A DNA stretch of 64,000 nt from Pseudobutyrivibrio sp. UBA1225 (GTDB lineage: Bacteria > Bacillota > Clostridia > Lachnospirales > Lachnospiraceae), in assembly GCA_002309345.1 (NCBI GenBank), contig DBWZ01000002.1, positions 62,001 to 126,000 of the forward strand. Direction: 5' to 3'. The notes under the pieces are model-generated. The model made no database searches. It was not told the origin of the DNA and was given only the letters and a program-made list of their open reading frames with translations. Positions 19,004-26,874 of the stretch are shown here, piece after piece. The stretch's first letter is position 1; every line of letters starts with the position of its first letter. A program made the translations under genes and the position numbers.

Positions 19004-20446
19004 ATGTCTAATGTCTTAATTTGGGGTACAACAGAATATTTATGTGAACACGAAGGTCAAATTGATTGGTCGCATATTGTTGGGATAGTAAAAACGAATA
19101 ATTCTAAGGACGCTCAAATTCATTCGCATGAAGGTATTCCTGTAGATTTAATTAATAATATAGAGTTTGATTATTTATTAATAATGGATGAGGATGATGA
19201 TCGCTATTTAAACTATTCAGATGTAAATCATTGTATTTCAAAAGAATATTGTTCAAAGCTACCTTTTGTATTACCAGATTCTGTATATAATCCTATTTAT
19301 GATTATATAAATTCAAATATATATGCTATGGGGGTGAGAAGTGTTGTTGATGTTGATAATGTTACAATCAAATATGGCAACAAAACTCCAAACATATATT
19401 GGCCTAAATTAAAGTTGGTGCCAAATAAAGAAAAACTAAAGTATTCTTTTTACGAAAACAATTTATATGGTGATGACCAGGATGCAGAATGTGCGTTATT
19501 CATAGATCCATATGAAAAATATGAAGTATCTGCTTTCGTTAGGTTATTGAAAGAACAATATTTTGATTATAGTTACGTGGCATTTAATTTACCATTGTCG
19601 TTTAAATATCCTGATTACATGAATAAATGGAATAATTTTCCTCTAGACGATTTGGGGCAAGTTTACGTTGTTGAAAATGACATGTGTGGAACGTTCTGCT
19701 TGTGGGAACCACAAAAAAAAGCAACAAAACAGATACATATGCATGTTATATCACATAAGGAATTTGAGATAAAAACTGAGGATAGTTGTTATTCAAAGCT
19801 TTATGTGGGTAGTATATGTAATGAAGATATTCAGGATGGAAACAGAGAGAATGTTGGAGAAAATATAAGTGAGCTGAACCCATACATAAACGAAAATACA
19901 GGTATATATTGGGCTTGGAAAAATGATTTAAAATGTGACTACATAGGCTTTTGTCATTATAGACGATACTTTACAACTGACGATATTACGATGGTTGAAC
20001 GCCATATATTACCCTCAGCTGTAATTGAAAGATACCTAAAATCTTATGATTTAATAGTTTCTGGTGCGTATATAGATTATGGTAAAACCATAGAGGGACG
20101 TTTTGCTGATACAATTGATAGAAGTGCGTACAAAGAAGGGATGCAGATTGTTAGGAAGATAATAACAGAGACTCAGCCGGATTATGCTAAAGCTTTTGAA
20201 CATGTTTTTTCGGGGCATTCATTTTTTCCATGTAATATGTTTATAATGCCAATAGATATATTTGATAAATATTGCCAATGGTTGTTTAGTATTTTGCCTA
20301 AGGCATGTGAATTATTTAATATTGAAAAATATGATAATTATAGTAGTAGAGCAATAGGATTTATTGCCGAAAGAATGCTAACTGTATGGTTAATGAAACA
20401 GGATTATAGAGTCAAAGAATTGCCAATCCAGCAAGTGGAGGATTAA
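19004..20446 (+). CDS. DUF4422-type capsular glycosyltransferase with N-terminal Rossmann-like module
   Basis: About 480 residues from the ATG at 19004, which has AGAAGGTG upstream; a longer frame from 18893 would overlap the previous gene. Residues 1-100 look like a degenerate form of the recurrent Rossmann module (VLIWGTTEYL; the second glycine is lost). The C-terminal half is a DUF4422 domain, recognised by SELNPYINENTGIYWAWKN near residue 290 and YIGFCHYRRYF near residue 315. DUF4422 proteins are capsule-locus glycosyltransferases with a GT-A-like fold. Donor and acceptor cannot be told from sequence. Confidence 0.75.
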   Translation: MSNVLIWGTTEYLCEHEGQIDWSHIVGIVKTNNSKDAQIHSHEGIPVDLINNIEFDYLLIMDEDDDRYLNYSDVNHCISKEYCSKLPFVLPDSVYNPIYDYINSNIYAMGVRSVVDVDNVTIKYGNKTPNIYWPKLKLVPNKEKLKYSFYENNLYGDDQDAECALFIDPYEKYEVSAFVRLLKEQYFDYSYVAFNLPLSFKYPDYMNKWNNFPLDDLGQVYVVENDMCGTFCLWEPQKKATKQIHMHVISHKEFEIKTEDSCYSKLYVGSICNEDIQDGNRENVGENISELNPYINENTGIYWAWKNDLKCDYIGFCHYRRYFTTDDITMVERHILPSAVIERYLKSYDLIVSGAYIDYGKTIEGRFADTIDRSAYKEGMQIVRKIITETQPDYAKAFEHVFSGHSFFPCNMFIMPIDIFDKYCQWLFSILPKACELFNIEKYDNYSSRAIGFIAERMLTVWLMKQDYRVKELPIQQVED

Positions 20447-20457
20447 TTGTATAGAAT

Positions 20458-22683
20458 ATGAATACAGAATTAGAATTTGAAATGCAAAAAGGAATATTGA
20501 ATTGGTATCCGTTTGAGAAGGGTTCAAAGACCTTATATTTAGGTGAAGCTACTGATCCAGTATGTAATCTTTTGGTTGAAAAGGGATTGAATTGTACAAT
20601 TTTGACGGCAGCAGATATATATTCCGAATCTTTTCAAAAAGAGCATAGCAGGTATTATCGATACATAGTTGCTATAGGAAAGATTGAGACAGCTGTTAGA
20701 CCAGAAGCTTTTTTAAAAAGCATTAAAAATATTTTAAATCAAAGCGGTACACTATTGTTAGTTGCTGATAACCGTATCGGTTTAAAATATTATTGCGGCG
20801 ATGTTGATCCCTATACAGGGCACAGTTTTGATGGTATTGAGTACTACAGAAGCATCACAGATGAACAGCGAAATAAGATGTTGGGAAGATGCTATAGCAA
20901 AGCAGAAATTCTCGGTTTTATCAAAGAAGCTGGTTTTAAGAATACAAAGAGTTATGCTATACTGCCAGATTCCAATTCAGCACAGTTAATATATGCGGAA
21001 GGAATTAATCCGAATGAAGATATTTCGGGAAGATTATTTCCGAGATATAACAATCCATCGAATGTTTTTATACAGGAAGAGTATTTATGGAAGGACGCAG
21101 TCAATAATGGGTTGCTACACAAATTGGCTAATTCATTCTTATATGAATGTTCTATAGAATCAATTGAAACAAAAATTGATTCAGTAACTCTTTCAATGGA
21201 TCGTGGAGAGGAAAATGCGCTTGCAACAATCATTCAGTCTGATGGCAAGGTTATTAAAAGAGCGTTGTATGAATCAGGTATTGATAAACTTCAAGCATTA
21301 TATGATAATGGTCAGGAATTAAAGAAACATGGTATCAGTGTGATAAATGCTTCGTTAGAAGACAATCAATATATAATGGATTATTGTGATGCTCCAATGG
21401 GTGTTGAATATTTGCAAAAACTTTTGGAAACAGACGTGACTTTGTTTCTGTCCAAAATGGATGAATTCTATCAATTGATTCTCAATTCATCAGAGCATGT
21501 TTCAGAAGATCCATTAAAAGGCGTTATACTGAAAAAAGGTTATGTGGATATGGTTCCTTTGAACTCATTTTTTGTCAATAATACGTTTAATTTTTTTGAC
21601 CAAGAATTTGTTCAAGACAATTATCCTGCAAATGCAATTATGTTTCGTGCTATATCAATTGTTTATGGTGGTGAAGAATATAGAGATAAATTTTATCCAA
21701 TGACCGATGTGTTTGAGAGATATGGTTTGAATGCGCAATTTACTGTTTGGTTGGAAATGGCCCAGAATTTTTCTAACGAACTAAGAAATAAGGAGGATTT
21801 GCGTCAATATCTATATGAACATGAAGCGCAATCAGACCGCATTAAGGAAAATAGAAAAAATCTTGATTGTGGTGTCGAAACATATCAAAAGCTATTTGGG
21901 AATCCATTATATGACATAGAAGGAAAGCGGTTGTTTGTATTTGGTTCAGGTAAGTTTGCCGAGAAATTTGTTGCAATGTATGAATATGATTATAGAATAG
22001 AAGGCATATTTGATAACAATCAGGAAAAGTGGGGCAGTCATTATCACGGATATCCAATTCTTTCGCCAGAAATATTAAGAGAAATGAATCCATCTGAGTA
22101 CAAGGTTGTTATTTGTATCAAGAATTACGAACCAGTGCTTAAGCAGTTATATGCTTTAGGCGCACAAAATATAGGTGTTTATGATAACAAGTATGTATAT
22201 CCTGGTAGGCAGGCTTTATATATTCCAAAAACATATCGAGAAAATGGGGAACCTAAACCATACCATATAGGTTATTGCGCTGGTGTGTATGACTTGTATC
22301 ATATTGGTCACGTTAATATCTTTCGTCGCGCCAAAGAAATGTGCGATTATTTGATAGTGGGCGTTGTTTCTGACGAAGGAGTTAGAGAATTTAAACATAC
22401 TGAACCATACATCCCGTTCGCGGAACGAATTGAGATGGTTAGAAGTTGTCGTTTTGTCGATGAAGCAGTAAAGATTCCACTGTATTACAATTGGACAATT
22501 GAGGCATTTGAAAAATATCATTTTGATTGCCAATTTTCTGGAAGCGATTATGAGCATGAAGATTATTGGATGAACGCTAGGGATTATCTTAGAGCACATG
22601 GCTCAGATATGTATTTTTTCCCATATACACCACAAACCAGTTCAACAAAGCTAAAAGCACTGATTGATCGTGGTTTAGTTTAA
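20458..22683 (+). CDS. Methyltransferase-like / Rossmann / cytidylyltransferase fusion protein
   Basis: A 741-residue fusion. Residues 1-200 resemble a class I SAM methyltransferase (TLYLGEATDPVCNLLVEKG, then GTLLLVADNRIG). The middle (about 200-480) has a possible kinase-like character that I cannot confirm. Residues about 488-590 are the recurrent Rossmann module (LFVFGSGKFAEKFV, FDNNQEKWG). The C-terminal ~135 residues are a TagD/GCT-type cytidylyltransferase: the HxGH motif in GVYDLYHIGHVNIF (about 606-619) and SSTKL near the end. It probably makes a CDP-alcohol such as CDP-glycerol, CDP-ethanolamine or CDP-choline. The LicD-type proteins encoded downstream could use that product. GGAGG lies rather far (about 16 nt) from the ATG. 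Confidence 0.75.
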   Translation: MNTELEFEMQKGILNWYPFEKGSKTLYLGEATDPVCNLLVEKGLNCTILTAADIYSESFQKEHSRYYRYIVAIGKIETAVRPEAFLKSIKNILNQSGTLLLVADNRIGLKYYCGDVDPYTGHSFDGIEYYRSITDEQRNKMLGRCYSKAEILGFIKEAGFKNTKSYAILPDSNSAQLIYAEGINPNEDISGRLFPRYNNPSNVFIQEEYLWKDAVNNGLLHKLANSFLYECSIESIETKIDSVTLSMDRGEENALATIIQSDGKVIKRALYESGIDKLQALYDNGQELKKHGISVINASLEDNQYIMDYCDAPMGVEYLQKLLETDVTLFLSKMDEFYQLILNSSEHVSEDPLKGVILKKGYVDMVPLNSFFVNNTFNFFDQEFVQDNYPANAIMFRAISIVYGGEEYRDKFYPMTDVFERYGLNAQFTVWLEMAQNFSNELRNKEDLRQYLYEHEAQSDRIKENRKNLDCGVETYQKLFGNPLYDIEGKRLFVFGSGKFAEKFVAMYEYDYRIEGIFDNNQEKWGSHYHGYPILSPEILREMNPSEYKVVICIKNYEPVLKQLYALGAQNIGVYDNKYVYPGRQALYIPKTYRENGEPKPYHIGYCAGVYDLYHIGHVNIFRRAKEMCDYLIVGVVSDEGVREFKHTEPYIPFAERIEMVRSCRFVDEAVKIPLYYNWTIEAFEKYHFDCQFSGSDYEHEDYWMNARDYLRAHGSDMYFFPYTPQTSSTKLKALIDRGLV

Positions 22684-22698
22684 TTAATGGAGTAGAAG

Positions 22699-23979
22699 AT
22701 GAGTACTGATCAAAAAATTGCAAAATTATTAAAAAGAATTATAGTTATTCTGTTTTTCGTTTCGGTGGCTATAGTTGCTGTTTATCCAATGGATAATCAG
22801 TCGGTCACAATAACAATTGATACCGATGGAAAGGATGTATCTGCTAACTATACGCCTGCATTTCTGCAAGAGGCCTCAGAGTTTTCTATACCTCTAAAAA
22901 ACGCAGATAAATACAACGTTAGAGAAGTTCGTTTTTATAGACAGTACAAAACGTTATGCGTTGATAAGATAAAAAGTGATAGCTTTCCTGAATTTGCGTC
23001 TGTGAGAGCTGATGGGTATTATTTCAATGAGAAAACATGCGATTTAATGCGAACTTTATCTCACACGTTATTTATGGAGAGATTAATAATAGCAGAATGG
23101 TTATTAGTATTGACTCTTTTGTTGTGGATTATTATTAATGCAATTCAAGAAAAGTTGGATCCAAAAGATTATAGTAATCATGGCCCAATATATGAAATTA
23201 AAAGATTTTGTGGAGATATTAGAAGATATTGGCAGTACATGCATTATGCAGCTAAAGCTGATTTGAAGGCTGAGGTTGCAAATTCGTATCTTAACCGATT
23301 GTGGTGGTTGTTAGAGCCATTTTTCAATATGTTAGTATATGTTATTGTGTTTGGGCGAATTATGGGTAATTCAATTCAAAATTACGCAACATTTGTATTT
23401 TCTGCTCTTTTAATGTGGAATTATTTTAGCAAGACATTAAATTATAGTGTTCGTCTAGTGCGTTCAAACAGAGATATAATCACAAAAGTTTATGTTCCAA
23501 AACATGTTTTATTAATATCTAACATGATAATGAATTTATATAAGTTGGCGTTTTCCTTAATAGTTTTGATTCCGATGTTAGTGATATTCCACGTACATAT
23601 TGGAATCGGTGTGCTCTGGGTAATTCCAGCATATATAGTAATGATTTTAGTTTCGTTTGCTGCAGGTATGTTCTTATTGCATCATGGTGTGTATATTGAT
23701 GATTTGGGCTATGCTGTTGGTATATTATTATCTATGATGATGTTTTTATCTGGAATTTTTTATGATGTAATTACCGGATTATCAATTCCTTTGAACGGAA
23801 TGATGCTGGTTTTGAATCCCGTTTCAATGTTTGCTGATTCAATGAGAAATGCATTGCTTTATAATGTGGTGGCAAATGTTCCGTTAGTTATTACATGGAC
23901 TATACTGTCATTATTATTTGGTTATATTTGTGTACACATTGTTTATAAAAACGAAAATGGATATGTAAAGGTGATTTAG
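22699..23979 (+). CDS. ABC-2 polysaccharide export permease (Wzm/TagG type) with N-terminal extension
   Basis: A 426-residue membrane protein. From about residue 160 it is a standard ABC-2 export permease with six membrane segments, including the LEPFFNMLVYVIVFG region and the LNPVSMFADSMRNALLY end typical of Wzm/TagG. It exports lipid-linked polysaccharide with the ATPase encoded 2 nt downstream. Unusually, it has an extra N-terminal part: one membrane segment (about 14-30), a ~95-residue domain that should face outside, then another segment (about 128-147). TagG/Wzm proteins are normally about 260-280 residues and lack this. The next gene is clearly in the same operon. Confidence 0.85.
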   Translation: MSTDQKIAKLLKRIIVILFFVSVAIVAVYPMDNQSVTITIDTDGKDVSANYTPAFLQEASEFSIPLKNADKYNVREVRFYRQYKTLCVDKIKSDSFPEFASVRADGYYFNEKTCDLMRTLSHTLFMERLIIAEWLLVLTLLLWIIINAIQEKLDPKDYSNHGPIYEIKRFCGDIRRYWQYMHYAAKADLKAEVANSYLNRLWWLLEPFFNMLVYVIVFGRIMGNSIQNYATFVFSALLMWNYFSKTLNYSVRLVRSNRDIITKVYVPKHVLLISNMIMNLYKLAFSLIVLIPMLVIFHVHIGIGVLWVIPAYIVMILVSFAAGMFLLHHGVYIDDLGYAVGILLSMMMFLSGIFYDVITGLSIPLNGMMLVLNPVSMFADSMRNALLYNVVANVPLVITWTILSLLFGYICVHIVYKNENGYVKVI

Positions 23980-23980
23980 T

Positions 23981-24709
23981 ATGAAAGATATAGCATTAGA
24001 ATGTAAGCATGTAAGTATAGATTATCGCGACCTTTCACACATGTCGCTTGCGAAGAGTTTACGAAAAGATGGTATTAAGCGAGCAAATGTTGTTAGGGCA
24101 GTTAATGATGTCAGTTTTTCTGTTAACAAAGGAGAAATATTAGGGATTGTTGGACGTAATGGTTCTGGAAAAACTACGCTATTACGTTCGGTTGCCGGAA
24201 TATTCCAACCAGATGAAGGTATTATTGATACACACGGTAATAGAGTATCACTTATGGCTATAGGTATTGGATTCAATGGAAACAATACTGGGCGAGAAAA
24301 TATTTTAAAGTCAGGAATGCTGCTTGGATGCGAGCTAGACTATGTTAAGGAGCATATGGATGAAATAATAGAGTTCTCTGAATTAGGGGATTTTATTGAC
24401 CGTCCAGTCAGAACATATAGTAGTGGTATGTATTCAAAGCTTTCATTTGCGGTCACAGCGATTTTGGATACCGATATCATGCTAGTGGACGAGGTTTTAT
24501 CAGTAGGGGATGAGCGATTCAGAAAAAAGAGTTTTAAAAAAATGGAAGAACTAATGCTTTCTGATAGAACGGTATTAATAGTTAGTCATGCGACAAACAC
24601 CTTGGAACAGTTTTGTGACAAAGTATTATGGATAAATGATGGTCATCTTATGCAACTGGGTGAAACAAATGAAGTGCTTTCTGCATATAATGAATCTATG
24701 CAATTGTAA
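23981..24709 (+). CDS. ABC polysaccharide export ATPase (Wzt/TagH type)
   Basis: A 242-residue ATPase. It has a Walker A GRNGSGKTT (about 57-65), an ABC signature YSSGMYSKLSF (about 146-156), and a Walker B IMLVDE (about 167-172) followed by VLSVGDERF, which is the Wzt/TagH hallmark. It powers export together with the permease just upstream. The protein stops after the nucleotide-binding domain and lacks the C-terminal carbohydrate-binding domain of O-antigen Wzt proteins, so export probably does not depend on recognition of a terminal sugar by this subunit. AAGGTG precedes the ATG. Confidence 0.9.
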   Translation: MKDIALECKHVSIDYRDLSHMSLAKSLRKDGIKRANVVRAVNDVSFSVNKGEILGIVGRNGSGKTTLLRSVAGIFQPDEGIIDTHGNRVSLMAIGIGFNGNNTGRENILKSGMLLGCELDYVKEHMDEIIEFSELGDFIDRPVRTYSSGMYSKLSFAVTAILDTDIMLVDEVLSVGDERFRKKSFKKMEELMLSDRTVLIVSHATNTLEQFCDKVLWINDGHLMQLGETNEVLSAYNESMQL

Positions 24710-24899
24710 TAATTTAAATGAAATAGATAATTGAGTTTATTCCAATCACATATGCATAAGGGATTTCCATAGGCCAAATGGTGAGGAGGGATAAATGGTT
24801 GATAACCCTGATATTTGAAACTTATTTGCCGGTGTAAGTTTTAATATATCATTGTGCCAAGAAGGACATTTAATTAAACTTATAATATGCTATTTATGG

Positions 24900-24935
24900 T
24901 ATAATATGGGCAGCCTTTTAGGCTGCCCATATTAT
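24900..24935 (+). promoter_or_regulatory. Extended -10 overlapping a perfect 15-bp inverted repeat
   Basis: TATAAT at 24900-24905 is preceded by TGG, forming an extended -10. The tail of this hexamer belongs to a perfect 15-bp inverted repeat (24901-24915 against 24921-24935, loop TTTTA) whose core is GGGCAGCC/GGCTGCCC. The LicD gene starts 23 bp later. It may be a promoter with a start-site hairpin or a terminator of the exporter operon. The 248 bp gap before 24958 otherwise shows no gene. Confidence 0.55.
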
Positions 24936-24957
24936 TTATAAAATTAGGAGTACTCAT

Positions 24958-26874
24958 TTGAAATTACCACAAGAAGATTTAAACATTATTAATATTATAA
25001 AAACATACAAAGTTGAGTATTATGATGAATACTTAAAATACGATTCCAGAGAGAGAGTTTTCTGGAATCTTTCGTGTGTTAGACAAACAGCACTTAACTG
25101 GTATCCAATTGAATCAGAAGACAACGTACTTATTATTGGAGATGATTTTGGTGCTATAACAGGTTCTGTTAGTGAAAAAGCAGGGCGTGTAGATGTACTT
25201 GTTTTCGACAAACAATATTCTGATGCAATCGCCTGTAGATTTGAGGCTAGAGATAATATCAACATCCGCGTGGTCGGCGAAACCAGTGTTGGTCAGCTTC
25301 TTGAAAAGTATAACTATGCCATTGTTTATCTTGAAGATTGTCTTGATTTTGACTGGCAAAATTCGTATCAGATAGATGCTTATTTAGATATTGTTAGAAA
25401 GCATATTTCTTCTGAGGCTAAGCTTTTGGTTATGGCCAGGGGTGATAAAGAATATGATTTAAAGCGTATTTTGTTTGCGAGTGATTTCAAATTTCAAAAT
25501 GTGATTAATCCTGCCGGGAACGGGTTTATAGTTATAGAGGCCAGCCAGCAGAGCTTTGATATTTTTGAGATATCTGATGAGACAGTTTCTTTCAATCGAA
25601 ATCAGCTGGTAGACTGTCAGTGGGCGAGGACTAATTACATGCCACAGGGTGGTGGCGAGGTGATTGATCAGGATATCAATATCATTGCCGATGTTAAAAA
25701 GGTAGAAACCGATTTGCTTGAAAAGCTGATTGAGTTTTGTAATAAGCATTCGCTTAAGGTATATCCTATCTATGGCACTCTTCTTGGAGTTATGCGTGAC
25801 GGTGGCTTTATAGAAGGGGACGATGATGTGGATGTAGCTATGCCACGAGCTGATTTTGAAAAGCTAATTGAGCTTGGCGGTGAGTTTACAGACGAATATT
25901 TTCTGCAGAGCCCATACAATGAGAATTGTTTTTATGGGGGATATTTGAAGTTTAGAAACAGATTGACGACTGCAATCAATCCTCAGAATGAGTTTGTAAA
26001 TGTATGTGAGGGTATAGGTATAGATATTTTTCCGTTAGACGAAGTTTGTGCCAACGGCTTTGTTGAGAAGCTTAAAAACAGGTCTATAAGATTTTTGCAG
26101 AGGCTTTTATTTGCAAAAGCTTATGGATATTTTCGTTCATTTAGAGATATGCCGCTTTTGATATGGAAGGGCTACAAGTATTTGGGAAAGCTTTTTGATA
26201 AAAAGAAGCTTGTAGATAAGTTATATGCCAAGATGTCAAAAGGGGAAAAGCAATCCGGCCGGTACGCAATTTATTGTCATTACGGTAGTGGCAGGCTTGA
26301 TGCGGTCAGATATTTTGAAAGAAAAGCTTTTAAAAAGTCATTTGTGCTTTCTTACGAGGGCGTGACTTTGGATGTTCCGGTTGGTTGGGAGAGCATTTTG
26401 ACAAGTCTTTATGGCGAGGGCTATGCGGAAAGACCTGGTTTTAATGAGTGGAAGTCCAGACATGGTTTTTATGATGTGAATACGCCGTATGATGTATATA
26501 AAAAGCGATTTAGTGGTTTGCAGTATCCATCTACCATTACAGATTCGATTGTGCTGTTTGGCGATGGAAGTGTATTTGAAGGCTGTTTGAAATATTATAA
26601 ATCCAGAGTGAATATTACGTATCTGGTTCAGCTGCCGAATGAGCCTGAAATGGATTCTGTTATGGGAATGAAGGTTTTTTCATGGGATGAATTTGAGCAG
26701 CTTGGCATTCCAAAGGACAGCTATCGCGCGATTATTTGCTCGGGCAATTCAAGGGCCGCCGAGCAGGTTCTTAAGGAAAAGCGTTATGAAGACTATTATA
26801 TCTTTTGGTATAATCGTTTTTGGATGTTATATGCGAATCAATCGGCTGTTTGGGCTGAGATCGAAAGGAGTTAA
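24958..26874 (+). CDS. Methyltransferase-like + LicD + Rossmann module protein
   Basis: A 638-residue fusion. Residues about 40-200 resemble the SAM-methyltransferase-like domain of the protein at 20458; both begin with an LNWYP motif followed by a strand of the type VLIIGDDFG. The LicD domain spans about 250-500, with YPIYGTLLGVMRDGGFI and the metal-binding DDDVDV near residue 288. LicD proteins are nucleotidyltransferase-fold enzymes that transfer phosphocholine or similar groups from CDP-alcohols to surface glycans. The last ~105 residues are a variant Rossmann module (IVLFGDGSVFEG). The start is TTG at 24958 with TAGGAG 7 nt upstream. The gene overlaps the next by one base. Confidence 0.75.
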   Translation: MKLPQEDLNIINIIKTYKVEYYDEYLKYDSRERVFWNLSCVRQTALNWYPIESEDNVLIIGDDFGAITGSVSEKAGRVDVLVFDKQYSDAIACRFEARDNINIRVVGETSVGQLLEKYNYAIVYLEDCLDFDWQNSYQIDAYLDIVRKHISSEAKLLVMARGDKEYDLKRILFASDFKFQNVINPAGNGFIVIEASQQSFDIFEISDETVSFNRNQLVDCQWARTNYMPQGGGEVIDQDINIIADVKKVETDLLEKLIEFCNKHSLKVYPIYGTLLGVMRDGGFIEGDDDVDVAMPRADFEKLIELGGEFTDEYFLQSPYNENCFYGGYLKFRNRLTTAINPQNEFVNVCEGIGIDIFPLDEVCANGFVEKLKNRSIRFLQRLLFAKAYGYFRSFRDMPLLIWKGYKYLGKLFDKKKLVDKLYAKMSKGEKQSGRYAIYCHYGSGRLDAVRYFERKAFKKSFVLSYEGVTLDVPVGWESILTSLYGEGYAERPGFNEWKSRHGFYDVNTPYDVYKKRFSGLQYPSTITDSIVLFGDGSVFEGCLKYYKSRVNITYLVQLPNEPEMDSVMGMKVFSWDEFEQLGIPKDSYRAIICSGNSRAAEQVLKEKRYEDYYIFWYNRFWMLYANQSAVWAEIERS

